64,000 nucleotides of DNA from CAYWNA01 sp964459305. Lineage in GTDB: Bacteria; Planctomycetota; Planctomycetia; Pirellulales; Pirellulaceae. Below the pieces are notes generated by a model. The model did not search any database, was not told the DNA's origin, and saw only the letters and a list, made by a program, of their open reading frames with translations. Position numbers and translations under genes: made by a program. Shown one piece after another: positions 51,909-60,407 of the stretch; within the stretch, counting starts at the first letter, position 1, and every line of letters starts with the position of its first letter. The stretch covers positions 1 to 64,000 of the forward strand of contig CAYWNA010000029.1 in assembly GCA_964459305.1 (NCBI GenBank), written 5' to 3'.

Positions 51909-52996
51909 GGTCGATCCGTGCTGCTGTGGAGGTGACACAGGCTTCCGGCCTGCGGTTCGTGTTGCTGGTCGCTCACGCGTGTTGCGTATCCGGTCCCTAC
52001 GCCCGTTCCCTGCCGTGCCGCCGACGCTGCGGTAAACCCAACGATTCCCAAGAATATCACCAACGCGACGATGGCCACAATGGTGACAGCCACGATTACC
52101 TTGGTCCAGGAGATCGGGGCCTGACCCGTGGAACGCCCGGTCTGCCCGTTGATCAGGAAGCGAAACACGCGATCTTTGTAGTTATACGCCATCACCCACA
52201 CGGGCAACAGCATCGGTTCGCTGGACATTCCCTCCAAGCGGACGTTCACCTTCATCTTGCGGCATCGACCCGGCACGTATTGCTCGCAGGCGCTGCGTTC
52301 CAGGTTCTCAAGGCCCTGCCGAGCCAACGGGCGGGCATATTTGCGTTGCACGCGAAACTGTTCGACAATCACATTCTCCGTGTCTACCTCTTCTGGAACC
52401 CTACCGTGGTTCAGGTCGAACGGGCAGAGATTCGACGTTTCGCTTGGCGCCAACACTCCGCTGGCACCGATCAGAAGGCCGGAATAGCTGCCTCGGTGTT
52501 CGCCCGCCATGGGGTACCAATCGCCGCGAGCGCCGGCCGGCGTGCGACTGCTGTCCGCGGTCCAATACGTGAACGTTCGGGCCCGGAAGACCCAATAGGG
52601 AACGTAAACCCCGGCGATCTTTGTCACCCCTGCCGAACTGGCCAAATCTCCGGGACGCCAGAATCCGCGGCCGAGCCACTGCCGCATGGTGCTCACAGCC
52701 CGGTCGTGGTCGACCTCGAAGGGCACGATGCGGTTTGGCGCCAGTACCTTTGCATCCTTCTGCTCGGACAGTTTCTCCGACCCGCAAAACGGGCAGCGGA
52801 GGGTCTGCGCCGACGCGTCGTAACTCATCGACGCCCCGCAACCTCCGCAAAGGAAATTGTGGGTCGAAGTCTCCGTTTGTGGCGGGGCTTCTCCGCGGTC
52901 ACGTTCGGGAGCCTCCGTACCGCAGTTCGCGCAAAACAAGTCCTCCTCGTCGACCATCGCGCCGCACACGGCACATTTCTCTAGTAGATCCGACAT
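51674..52996 (-). CDS. Zinc-ribbon membrane protein, paralogue of the next gene; C-terminus runs into ruvB
   Basis: The protein has 440 residues from ATG 52996 (MSDLLEKCAVCGAMVDEED). Zinc ribbons: CAVC and CANC at ~8-26, then FLCGGCGASM and LRCPFCGSEKL at ~45-75. The middle (~90-300) has IVPFEVDHDRAVSTMRQWL, WRPGDLASSAG and YVPYWVFRARTFTYW. It closes with YNYKDRVFRFLINGQTGRS and a membrane helix (VIVAVTIVAIVALVIFLGIV, ~318-337). The last ~100 residues after the helix are encoded in an alternative frame overlapping ruvB and look unnatural; the paralogue stops right after its helix. A small palindrome (51936-51954) lies at the junction. Function unknown. Confidence 0.75.
   Translation of the reverse strand: MSDLLEKCAVCGAMVDEEDLFCANCGTEAPERDRGEAPPQTETSTHNFLCGGCGASMSYDASAQTLRCPFCGSEKLSEQKDAKVLAPNRIVPFEVDHDRAVSTMRQWLGRGFWRPGDLASSAGVTKIAGVYVPYWVFRARTFTYWTADSSRTPAGARGDWYPMAGEHRGSYSGLLIGASGVLAPSETSNLCPFDLNHGRVPEEVDTENVIVEQFRVQRKYARPLARQGLENLERSACEQYVPGRCRKMKVNVRLEGMSSEPMLLPVWVMAYNYKDRVFRFLINGQTGRSTGQAPISWTKVIVAVTIVAIVALVIFLGIVGFTAASAARQGTGVGTGYATRVSDQQHEPQAGSLCHLHSSTDRPWPGKQSWGAAHQTATKIEISVRNGCRRWSANATCTSGCKSSSMRPANAMKRSATFCSTVLRAWGKPHLPYASLANWV
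51936..51954. repeat. Short palindrome R11 at the zinc-ribbon/ruvB junction
   Basis: CAGGC-TTCCG-GCCTG inside CACAGGCTTCCGGCCTGCGG. It lies just upstream of the RuvB start on the minus strand and within the unnatural tail of the zinc-ribbon frame. Confidence 0.5.
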
Positions 52997-53007
52997 GGTA
53001 CGCAAAC

Positions 53008-54135
53008 CTAAAGGCCACCCGCCAAGAGCATGAACAAGAGGAAGCCGAGCACCAACACTAACAAGCCACCACCAACCGCAAGCGCGATTCTCACCCAGGA
53101 CACCGGCTTCTCGCCCGCGGTCTTGCCCGTCTGCCCATTGACCATGAACCGATACAACTTGTCTTTGTACCGATAGCTCAGCAAGTAAATGGGCAGCAGG
53201 CAAAGATCCGAATTGATGTTCGAAAAGTGCGTACTGACGTCGAGGCTGCGATGGGTATCTCCGGGCAGAAAAGCCGCAGTGTTTTGACGCTCGCGGCGGT
53301 AGAACTCCTGTTGGCAGGCCCCTAATGCCACCTCGCGCGAGACCGAATACTCCTCACAAAACCAGCCAGCCAGGAAAAACGGTTCGTAGCGTTTCAGCGC
53401 GGGCAGCTGAAACGGCTTGATCCGATCGGCGTCGCGCTGGGGCAGACCGCGGCTACCGGAAACCAGGTATCCGCTGTAGTAACGATGGTGTCGTCCTGAA
53501 AGGGGCCACCATTCGGTTTCGCGCACGCGGCGGGTCCGCGTGACGGTCTTTCCTTTCGAGTTCGTCGTCGTATATGTTTCCGTGCGATACCAGTATTCGC
53601 CGATCGTTGCATGCCAACCGCTCTCGGCCAGCATGGAGAAAGACCAGAACGGCAAATAGACGCCTTTCAGTTTTTCCGCGATTCGTGCCGTCTTCAGGTC
53701 AGCGGGCCGGAACCACTGGTTCGAGCGTATCCAGTCATGGAACTTCTCCTGGGCCTTGTCGGTTGTCACCGCGAAACCGATGACGAATTCCGGTCGCTGA
53801 CGGTTGGTCGCATCCGGCGAGAACTCGACCACATAGGTCGAATCACAGAATGGACAGACGTAGCTTCGCGCACTAGGATCGGTCGCTACCTCGCTGGCGC
53901 AGTTTTCGCACCGAAAAAACTTGTGTTGCTGCAGTTCCTCTGCGACCGCTGGCGGAGGCTCGATGGTGGCGTGGGGAGAACCACAGGCGGGGCAGAACTT
54001 GTCGAGGGGCTCGACCGGACAGCCACACGCCTCGCACGGTTCACCGTGCGGTGCGACAGCTTCAGCGTCGACGATGGGCGTATCGACGTCGGAAGCGTCA
54101 TCGGCATCAATGAATTCGACTTCTGCTGCGGACAT
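53008..54135 (-). CDS. Zinc-ribbon membrane protein, paralogue of 51674-52996
   Basis: The protein has 375 residues. An acidic N-terminus (DADDASDVDTPIVDAEAVAP) precedes two zinc ribbons: CEACGCP with CPACGSP (~33-56) and FRCENCASEV with YVCPFCDSTY (~73-100). Then FVIGFAVTTDKAQEKFHDWI, FRPADLKTARIAEKLKGVYLPFW and WYRTETYTTTNSKGKT; near the end YRYKDKLYRFMVNGQTGKT and a membrane helix (ALAVGGGLLVLVLGFLLFML). It is collinear with its downstream neighbour 12 bases away, so this is a tandem duplication. I do not know its function; similar proteins are sometimes mis-annotated as PriA-like because of the zinc ribbons. Confidence 0.8.
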   Translation of the reverse strand: MSAAEVEFIDADDASDVDTPIVDAEAVAPHGEPCEACGCPVEPLDKFCPACGSPHATIEPPPAVAEELQQHKFFRCENCASEVATDPSARSYVCPFCDSTYVVEFSPDATNRQRPEFVIGFAVTTDKAQEKFHDWIRSNQWFRPADLKTARIAEKLKGVYLPFWSFSMLAESGWHATIGEYWYRTETYTTTNSKGKTVTRTRRVRETEWWPLSGRHHRYYSGYLVSGSRGLPQRDADRIKPFQLPALKRYEPFFLAGWFCEEYSVSREVALGACQQEFYRRERQNTAAFLPGDTHRSLDVSTHFSNINSDLCLLPIYLLSYRYKDKLYRFMVNGQTGKTAGEKPVSWVRIALAVGGGLLVLVLGFLLFMLLAGGL

Positions 54136-54513
54136 GGGACTAGAGATACGCGAAGGAAGGCGCCGACTTCCCTCGTAACCATATCAATCCCGTCCGCGAC
54201 TTCAACCGCCCGACCCCGTAGCGTTATCCAACCGAGAAACGACCTCGAAACAGGACGCTGGTTCAACTGCAAACAGTGCTTTTGGCGAGCGCGCGGGGGG
54301 GAAGAGTTAGTTCATCCCGCTAATTAGGGCTGAAAACGGCCTGATTTCGCCCGTTTTCTTGAAAAAAGAACGCATTTCACCCTGTCTGAGCCATGGTCAA
54401 CCCCGTCACCATTTGTCAGAATATAGGGTAGCTAGTACGCTAGACGCGACGCTGTTTCGCTGGCAACGCGTTTTCTGACCCCTTTTTTCATCCAGTTTAA
54501 GAGAGAAAAAGCC
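54136..54513. other. Divergent intergenic region, promoter region of the response regulator
   Basis: This region of 378 bases lies between a minus-strand zinc-ribbon gene and the plus-strand regulator. A stem GAAAACGG (54332-54339) pairs with CCGTTTTC (54351-54358), followed by TTGAAAAAAG; it may be a terminator remnant or regulatory hairpin. No coding frame is supported. Confidence 0.45.
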
Positions 54514-55149
54514 ATGACGTTTCGAGTACTGGTTGCGGACGATCACGAGGTCCTGAGGTATGGACTGAAGAGTCTTTTTGTAGACACGGATGTCCAGGTA
54601 GTTGCCGAGGCGTCTAATGGGAAAGAGGCGCTCGCGGTGATTGCCAGTACGGAGTTGGATCTGGTAATTCTGGATGTGAGGATGCCGGACCCCGACGGAC
54701 TCAATGTGCTGGGGCGATTGAAGCTGGATCATCCCGATCTGCCCGTCCTGATGCTTTCCACTTATGACAATCCGACCTATGTCGCTCGCGCTGTGGCGCT
54801 TGGCGCTGCGGGATACGTGTTGAAGGACGCGGGTCGAAAGAAGATCCTGGACAAGGTCACCCGAGCTGCGGCGGGTGAAAGCGTGTGGACGCGAGAGGAG
54901 TTGCGACGCGTCACCGGAGCTTTGGCTACACCACGTCTGACCGCCGATGTGGAGGTGCCGCTCACCAGACGCGAGAGCGAAGTACTTCTCCAGCTTGCCC
55001 TGGGGCTAACGAACAAGGAAATCGCCCAGCAACTGCACATCAGCTACGAAACGGTGAAGGAGCACGTCCAGCACATCCTACGCAAGATCGGCGTATCAGA
55101 TCGGACACAGGCAGCCGTTTGGGCAGTACGCAAGAATTTGGTCGATTAA
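54514..55149 (+). CDS. NarL/FixJ-type response regulator
   Basis: The protein has 211 residues. The receiver domain has the acidic pair (VADDHEVLRYGL), phospho-acceptor Asp54 in LVILDVRMPDPDG, switch Thr/Ser in LMLSTYDN and Lys in GYVLKDAGRKK. The C-terminal LuxR helix-turn-helix is LTRRESEVLLQLALGLTNKE with IAQQLHISYETVKEHVQHIL. It should bind DNA when phosphorylated; no sensor kinase is adjacent (the soluble kinase at 43668 is 10 kb away). Six bases separate it from the enolase-superfamily gene, so they are co-transcribed. Confidence 0.92.
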   Translation: MTFRVLVADDHEVLRYGLKSLFVDTDVQVVAEASNGKEALAVIASTELDLVILDVRMPDPDGLNVLGRLKLDHPDLPVLMLSTYDNPTYVARAVALGAAGYVLKDAGRKKILDKVTRAAAGESVWTREELRRVTGALATPRLTADVEVPLTRRESEVLLQLALGLTNKEIAQQLHISYETVKEHVQHILRKIGVSDRTQAAVWAVRKNLVD

Positions 55150-55155
55150 CCAGCT

Positions 55156-56508
55156 ATGACGAAACCCACGGATATCTACCTGAAGAACGTCGCCACGTCC
55201 ACCGAGCGGATCGACTATCGCGCGCCGATAAAGTTCGGTGGTCGAGTTGTTGTGGACGTGGTGTTACTGAACGTCACCGTCGATGTCGAGACGCGAGACG
55301 GCCGGCGGGGGCAGGGCTTTGGATCGATGCCGATGGGCAACGTCTGGGGATGGCCTACCGACAAGGTTACAGGCGACGACACCCTGGCTGCCATGGTGTC
55401 GTTGGGCGAACGCCTGGCGGCCGGCGCCAACGACTATGCCGACGCCGGCCATCCGCTGGAGATCACGCACGATCTTTCCGCCGACTACGATCCGGTCGCC
55501 AACGCGGTGACGGAGGAAGCCGAGTTGGCCGAGCCCATGCCGCGACTGGCTCAATTGGTTTCGGCCAGTCCAGTCGAGGCGGCCATTCACGACGCCTTTG
55601 GCAAGACGCTCGGCGAGAACTCGTACAATCTGCTTGGTTTGGAGTTCGTGAACACCGACCTGTCGAAGTATTTGACGGATGAGTTTGTCGGCGAGTATTT
55701 GGATCGCTACACGTTGCGCGAACCAAAGCCACAGATGCCGCTGTACCACTTGGTAGGTGCGCTTGACCCACTGACCGACTCGGACATCGACTCCCGTATC
55801 GACGACGGCCTGCCCGAGACCTTGGGCGAATGGATCGTGGCCGACGGGCTGACGCACCTGAAGATCAAGCTCTCTGGTGAGGACATGGATTGGGATGTCG
55901 CGCGAGTCGCAGGCGTCGAAAAGGTCGCGGTCGAGACTCAGAAGAAGCGGGGATGCGAGGTATGGCATTACTCGCTGGATTTCAACGAGAAATGTTCGAG
56001 CGTCCAGTACGTTCTAGATTTCCTTAACAAGGTGAGCGAGGTTTCACCGACCGCTCTGGGACGCGTTCAGTACATCGAGCAGCCGACACACCGTGATCTG
56101 CGTGCCAACCCGGAAAACCGGATGCACGAGGCGGCCAAAATCAAACCGGTGGTAATCGACGAGTCGTTGGTGGATCTGGAAAGCCTGCAGTTGGCTCGCG
56201 AGCAAGGCTATTCGGGCGTGGCACTGAAAGCGTGCAAGGGGCACAGCGAAGCCCTGCTGATGGGCGCTGCGGCGCAGAAGTACAAGCTCTTTCTCTGCGT
56301 CCAGGATTTGACCTGCCCCGGCGCGTCGTTGCTGCATTCGGCAAGCCTGGCGGCCCGAATTCCCACCATTGCGGCAATCGAGGGCAATAGTCGGCAGTAC
56401 TGCCCAGCCGGCAACGCAGACTGGGCGGTGCGGTATCCCAGCATGTTCAACATCACCGAAGGTGTTGTGGGAACCAGCGTGCTGAACGGCGTGGGCCTGG
56501 GCTTCTGA
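55156..56508 (+). CDS. Enolase superfamily (mandelate racemase/muconate lactonizing type) enzyme
   Basis: The protein has 450 residues. The capping domain is ~1-150; the barrel holds the KxK pair THLKIKLSGEDMDW, metal ligands in WHYSLDFNEKCSS, RVQYIEQPTHRDL and VVIDESLVDLESLQ, and GVALKACKGHSEALL near the end. It should abstract the alpha-proton of a carboxylate; dehydratase, epimerase or racemase activity cannot be separated by eye. The length is longer than the usual ~380 because of insertions in the capping part (DDTLAAMVSLGERLAAGAND). It follows a response regulator that may control it. Confidence 0.85.
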   Translation: MTKPTDIYLKNVATSTERIDYRAPIKFGGRVVVDVVLLNVTVDVETRDGRRGQGFGSMPMGNVWGWPTDKVTGDDTLAAMVSLGERLAAGANDYADAGHPLEITHDLSADYDPVANAVTEEAELAEPMPRLAQLVSASPVEAAIHDAFGKTLGENSYNLLGLEFVNTDLSKYLTDEFVGEYLDRYTLREPKPQMPLYHLVGALDPLTDSDIDSRIDDGLPETLGEWIVADGLTHLKIKLSGEDMDWDVARVAGVEKVAVETQKKRGCEVWHYSLDFNEKCSSVQYVLDFLNKVSEVSPTALGRVQYIEQPTHRDLRANPENRMHEAAKIKPVVIDESLVDLESLQLAREQGYSGVALKACKGHSEALLMGAAAQKYKLFLCVQDLTCPGASLLHSASLAARIPTIAAIEGNSRQYCPAGNADWAVRYPSMFNITEGVVGTSVLNGVGLGF

Positions 56509-56585
56509 TTTCCTGTAAGCCCAACGATTCAGGCGCAGTGCACTGGCTGCTCATGCCAGGTTCACGTCTGGATCGAATCTCAATG

Positions 56586-56620
56586 AAAAAGCCCGCAGAT
56601 GAATGACATCACCCGCGGGC
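56586..56620 (-). terminator. Rho-independent terminator of rplM-rpsI
   Basis: On the minus strand GCCCGC (complement of 56615-56620) pairs with GCGGGC (56591-56596) around an 18-base loop, followed by TTTTT (56586-56590). It lies about 35 bases after the rpsI stop. Confidence 0.8.
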
Positions 56621-56652
56621 TGTTCAAGCCAATGCGTGATTTCACGAGATGA

Positions 56653-57066
56653 TCAACGCTTCGAGAACTGGGTACCACGACGGGCGCCGTGCAGACCGGG
56701 CTTCTTGCGCTCTTTCATTCGCGAGTCGCGTGTCAGGAATCCGGCGTCGCGCAACGCCGGGAACAACTCGGTGTCGTAGCTGACCAGAGCGCGGGCCATT
56801 CCCATCTTGCACGCGCCTGCCTGGCCGGTCGTGCCACCGCCGGTGACACGAATGAGCACGTCCACGTCTTCTCGTTTGCTCACAACGTCAAGCACATCCA
56901 TGACGCATTTCCGATCTTGGTCGATCAGAAAATACTCGTCCAGCGGACGTTTGTTGATCGTGATCTTCCCACTGCCGGCTCGGACTCGTACACGTGCCAC
57001 AGCGGACTTGCGACGACCGGTACCCAGGGCATCGCCATTATTCTTGTCGACTTTAACTGCTACCAT
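56653..57066 (-). CDS. rpsI: 30S ribosomal protein S9
   Basis: The protein has 137 residues. It has the S9 landmarks: ALGTGRRKSAVARVRVRAGS, ITINKRPLDEYF, RVTGGGTTGQAGA and the conserved C-terminal KKPGLHGARRGTQFSKR, which contacts tRNA in the P site. It is the second gene of the standard rplM-rpsI operon; here about 95 bases, with a palindromic repeat inside, separate the two genes. A terminator follows. Confidence 0.97.
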   Translation of the reverse strand: MVAVKVDKNNGDALGTGRRKSAVARVRVRAGSGKITINKRPLDEYFLIDQDRKCVMDVLDVVSKREDVDVLIRVTGGGTTGQAGACKMGMARALVSYDTELFPALRDAGFLTRDSRMKERKKPGLHGARRGTQFSKR

Positions 57067-57108
57067 GATTTATCGAGAGCGTTCTGTTAGAGGACGTTCA
57101 CGGCGATC

Positions 57109-57165
57109 GTAGTATGCGCAGTGCACACCAACGAAAGCCACTGCGGTGCGCAATACGCACCCTAC
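57109..57165. repeat. Palindromic repeat R6 inside the rplM-rpsI operon
   Basis: Arms GTAGTATGCGCAGTGCACACC and the complement of GCGGTGCGCAATACGCACCCTAC form an imperfect inverted repeat. Its end overlaps the rplM stop codon (TAG, complement of 57162-57164). Confidence 0.7.
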
Positions 57166-57605
57166 TTGACACCCAACTCCTTCGGTTCGGGCTGCTGAGC
57201 TTGATGCGGATGCTCCGGCCCGGCGTAAATCTTCAACTTCAAGAGCATCTTCCGCCCCAACTTGCTCTTCGGCAGCATGCGTCGAACTGCCTCGCGCAAG
57301 ATCATCTCGGGCTGCTTCTCCAGACGCTTGCCGGCGGTTTCCGAGCGAAGGCCCGGATGGCCGGTGTACCAAGTGTACGTTTTCTGTTCCCACTTTTTAC
57401 CGGTGAAAACGACCTTTTCCGCATTGATGACAACGACGAAGTCGCCGGTATCTACGTGCGGCGTGTACGTCGGGCGGTGTTTACCCATGAGAATGACGGC
57501 AATGTCGGTGGCCAACCGGCCAACGATCTTATCGGTTGCGTCGACCAAACACCACTTCTGGTCCACCTTCCCCGGCTTTGCCATGTACGTTTTTACGGCA
57601 GCCAA
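57162..57605 (-). CDS. rplM: 50S ribosomal protein L13
   Basis: The protein has 147 residues from TTG 57605, seven bases after GGAGG; TTG 57611 is also possible but lies too close to that site. L13 motifs: VDQKWCLVDATDKIVGRLAT, IAVILMGKHRPTYTPHVDTG, DFVVVINAEKV, TYTWYTGHPG, AVRRMLPKSKLGRKML and KLKIYAGPEHPHQAQQP. It is an early-assembly large-subunit protein. It heads the operon with rpsI downstream. Its stop codon falls in a palindromic repeat, so its last residues may be altered relative to its ancestor. Confidence 0.96.
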   Translation of the reverse strand: MAAVKTYMAKPGKVDQKWCLVDATDKIVGRLATDIAVILMGKHRPTYTPHVDTGDFVVVINAEKVVFTGKKWEQKTYTWYTGHPGLRSETAGKRLEKQPEMILREAVRRMLPKSKLGRKMLLKLKIYAGPEHPHQAQQPEPKELGVK

Positions 57606-57673
57606 TTTCAAACCTCCAACGCTCCCCAGCGAGCGTTTGCTGACATCTTGATTGATGCCCGAACCGTGCGTTC

Positions 57674-57716
57674 AAAAAGGGACAGACACCGATACTGCTC
57701 GGAGCCAGTCCCCTTT
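57674..57716. repeat. Palindromic repeat R7 upstream of rplM
   Basis: AAAGGGACAGACACCGA pairs imperfectly with TCGGAGCCAGTCCCCTTT. It lies 69 bases upstream of the rplM start, in its probable leader or promoter region. Confidence 0.65.
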
Positions 57717-57949
57717 CAGTACTCCTGCACCCACCACGTTAGTGCGATGGCATCTGGCGAAACTACTAAATTAGCGATTTCCTCTTGTTGTTTCAAGGGT
57801 TACGTCGGCTGAAACACGACGCTATTCTCAAGAAAAGCATAGAATCTGCTCGTTTGGGCTCCGTGGACCGGCCCGATGACTGCGGTTTTCACAATGGGGG
57901 TTGTTCGCTGTCATCCAAGATTCTGCCGAATTGTTCTGGGGTTTATGGA

Positions 57950-58906
57950 ATGAGCGGCCTGCGGGGAATACAGTTCCTGGCTGTAATAGCCGCCATCGTC
58001 GGCGGGGCGTTCGTCGCGGTAGATCGGCGTTCGCTCGGCGCCGAACAGCGGCCGGCCGCCGGTGTAATCCAATCCGATCACAAAAGTCAAATCGTTGCCT
58101 CGCGGCCTCATCAGCAGCCGTTGGACGTGCTATGCCTCGAAAAGGGAGGCCGCTTGCGCGATCAGCTCGGCGGCGGGTGTCTTGTCGTCGTCCGCCCCCC
58201 CTTTGTTCTGGGAGGTGACTCGAATGCTGCCACGCTGGAGCGCACGTACAGCGTGACGATTGAACCGGCACGGCAGGCCATGGCCCATTGTTACTTCGCG
58301 CGAACGCCAAACAAGCCGACCACGCTGCTCTTGTTCTCCAATGACTCCACCTACCGCCGCTTTGCGGAGCGGCTGTTTTTCGACCGCGACATATCCCGGT
58401 TTGGGTACTATAAGCCGGGCCGCAATACCGTCGTAGTCAATCTCCAATGGGGCGACGGACCGCTGCTGCACGAGCTGACGCACGCCTTGATGGAGTTTGA
58501 CTTCCCGGACGCCTCTGCGTGGCTCTCTGAGGGCCTCGCGTCGTTGCACGAAGCAAGCCACATCCGCCGGCGAGACCAGGGATCGATCCTGGAAGGACGG
58601 GTGAACTGGCGGTTGAATGTCCTCAAAGGGCGAATGAGAGTCGGACGGTTGCCGCCGTTTGAACGACTGACCGAAATCCCCAACTTGAACGATGATGCCG
58701 CAGCCGTGAACTTCGCGCAGGCCCGCTACTTCTGCATGTTCCTTCAGCGCAAGGGCGTCCTGGCTGAGGTCTACCGACGCTACCGGGCGGGTCGTCGCGA
58801 AGATCCGCGAGGGCAGAGGGCCGTCCTCGCGATGTTTCCTGGACACACCTGGGACGACTTGGATGCCGAGTTTCGCGCGTGGGTGATGTCGCTTCCTGAT
58901 CCTTGA
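57950..58906 (+). CDS. HExxH (gluzincin-like) metalloprotease-like secreted protein
   Basis: The protein has 318 residues from ATG 57950 (MSGLRGIQFLAVIAAIVGG), which gives a signal peptide or membrane anchor; upstream in-frame ATGs give no such feature. The zinc site is GPLLHELTHALMEFDFPDAS with HELTH, and the third ligand is probably Glu in WLSEGLASLHEAS. After it come helical segments (FERLTEIPNLNDDAAAVNFA, FCMFLQRKGVLAEVYRRYR). This arrangement is that of DUF1570-like and M61/aminopeptidase-like proteins in planctomycetes. Peptide hydrolysis is likely but unproven. It is divergent from rplM. Confidence 0.78.
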   Translation: MSGLRGIQFLAVIAAIVGGAFVAVDRRSLGAEQRPAAGVIQSDHKSQIVASRPHQQPLDVLCLEKGGRLRDQLGGGCLVVVRPPFVLGGDSNAATLERTYSVTIEPARQAMAHCYFARTPNKPTTLLLFSNDSTYRRFAERLFFDRDISRFGYYKPGRNTVVVNLQWGDGPLLHELTHALMEFDFPDASAWLSEGLASLHEASHIRRRDQGSILEGRVNWRLNVLKGRMRVGRLPPFERLTEIPNLNDDAAAVNFAQARYFCMFLQRKGVLAEVYRRYRAGRREDPRGQRAVLAMFPGHTWDDLDAEFRAWVMSLPDP

Positions 58907-58995
58907 GGCGTCACCTTGACCGATGTAAGCTGTGGGTGCTCGGCATTCGCGGGACCGCAGGGTTTCAAACCACTAGATCGAAACGAGGTCGTTTC

Positions 58996-59859
58996 ATGAA
59001 TAGCACACGGGTTCACCGCATCCTGGAAGATGTCGGCGCCATCGCCTTTCCTGGCGTGTTCGACACCCTGTCAGCGAAAATCGCTCAGCGAGTGGGTTTT
59101 CCGATGGCATTCGTTTCCGGCTACTCGGTTGCCGCCACGTCGATCGGCGAGCCGGATTTGGGGCTCCTGACGCAGACGGAAATGACTGATCGAGCCCGAC
59201 GGATTTGTGGCAGCGTCGACATACCAGTCATCGTCGACGCCGATACGGGCTACGGGAATCCGCTGAACGTATATCGCACTGTCGAGGAACTAATCGCTGC
59301 GGGTGCGGCAGGGTGCTTCCTGGAAGACCAAGTGTGGCCCAAACGCTGTGGGCATCTGCGCGGCAAGAAGGTGATCGAGCGTGATGAATATGTGCACAAG
59401 ATACGCGCTGCAGCCGAAGCCCGCGACGGACGTGATTTTTTCATCGTTGCCCGCACCGACGCGTTGGCGGCCGTGGATATGGACGAAGCCGTCCGACGGG
59501 TGGAAGCAGCGCGAGCGGCGGGCGCGGACGCCAGCTTCATCGAAGCGCCGGCATCGCTCGACGACTTGGAGGCCATCGGTCGTCGATCGCCGTCACCCAA
59601 TGTGGCCAACATGATCGAGGGTGGTAAGACACCGGTACTGCCAAAAGAGCAACTCCACTCATTAGGCTTTCAACTGATCCTGTATCCGCTGACCGGCTTG
59701 TTTTCCGCCGCTCGAACGATCGAGGGCATGTACGCGAAACTGAAGGCCGACGGAACAACGCTGGGCGCGGAAGACTGGCTGATGACGTTCGCCGAGTTCA
59801 ATGATCTGATCGGCGTCGAGGAGAAATACAAACTGGCTGGACGGTTCGGCGTCGAGTAG
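58996..59859 (+). CDS. Isocitrate lyase/PEP mutase superfamily enzyme
   Basis: The protein has 287 residues; ATG 58996 (MNSTRVHRILEDVGAIAFPG) is the family start, with GAGG upstream. Motifs: PGVFDTLSAKIAQRVGFPMA, VSGYSVAATSIGEPDLGLLT, VDADTGYGNPLNVYRTVEEL, CFLEDQVWPKRCGHLRGKKV (catalytic KRCGH region) and FIVARTDALA. It resembles carboxyvinyl-carboxyphosphonate mutases, oxaloacetate decarboxylases and methylisocitrate lyases; KRCGH favours a lyase activity on a 2-oxo or 2-methyl acid. The exact substrate cannot be read. It is a single gene between the HExxH protein and a DegT remnant. Confidence 0.9.
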   Translation: MNSTRVHRILEDVGAIAFPGVFDTLSAKIAQRVGFPMAFVSGYSVAATSIGEPDLGLLTQTEMTDRARRICGSVDIPVIVDADTGYGNPLNVYRTVEELIAAGAAGCFLEDQVWPKRCGHLRGKKVIERDEYVHKIRAAAEARDGRDFFIVARTDALAAVDMDEAVRRVEAARAAGADASFIEAPASLDDLEAIGRRSPSPNVANMIEGGKTPVLPKEQLHSLGFQLILYPLTGLFSAARTIEGMYAKLKADGTTLGAEDWLMTFAEFNDLIGVEEKYKLAGRFGVE

Positions 59860-60102
59860 GGCGGCAAACGTGCCAAACTTGCATAATGAACGCTATCGGG
59901 GGTGCGTCTCTGCCTGGTTTCATCGTACTGTGGCCGAACTTCGCCTACACTGTCAATACGGGCGTGATGCCGATGTGATTATCCCAACCAACCGCAGTGT
60001 CCACAGCATCCTGCATTGGGAGCACTTCGGCGCCATGGCCGACGATTGGAAGAGATTTTGTTAGCTGTACCTCAAGGAGCCAATCATGACCAACGGAAGC
60101 GT

Positions 60103-60357
60103 ATGTATTTCGACGAACTGAACAAGCAGCCGTTCATTGACAACACGTTGAATTCGCGCACGTTCCAGAAGGTATTCTCGAAAGAGCGACTTCAGAAATA
60201 TCGCGAACAGAATCACTGCCCCAACAACGATCGGCTTTCTGTAGAAGGCGTATGGCTTCCCCAGTACGCGTTCCTTGGCGACAAGAAAGACATGGACGAT
60301 ATCGCGGATGCGATCGCGAAAGTCCACGACCATAGGGACAGACTCGCAAAGCTGTGA
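60103..60357 (+). pseudogene. DegT/DnrJ/EryC1/StrS-family aminotransferase, C-terminal remnant
   Basis: The 84 codons from 60103 read as the end of a sugar aminotransferase: LNKQPFIDNTLNSRTFQKVF, RLQKYREQNHCPNNDRLSVE, GVWLPQYAFLGDKKDMDDIA and IAKVHDHRDRLAKL. In intact relatives these close a ~380-residue protein, including the GVWLPQ segment. The PLP domain is absent, and the ~200 bases before it are not similar in any frame. It is a truncated gene, perhaps left by a deletion. Confidence 0.7.
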
Positions 60358-60407
60358 TCGCACACGAGCAGGGGGCGACCTACCGTAGCCGGTTTGGAAT
60401 GTCCGCT

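Noticed and set aside
59870..60064. 64-codon open frame before the DegT remnant
   Set aside because: It has no ribosome binding site and no similarity to the missing part of the aminotransferase; it is probably chance.
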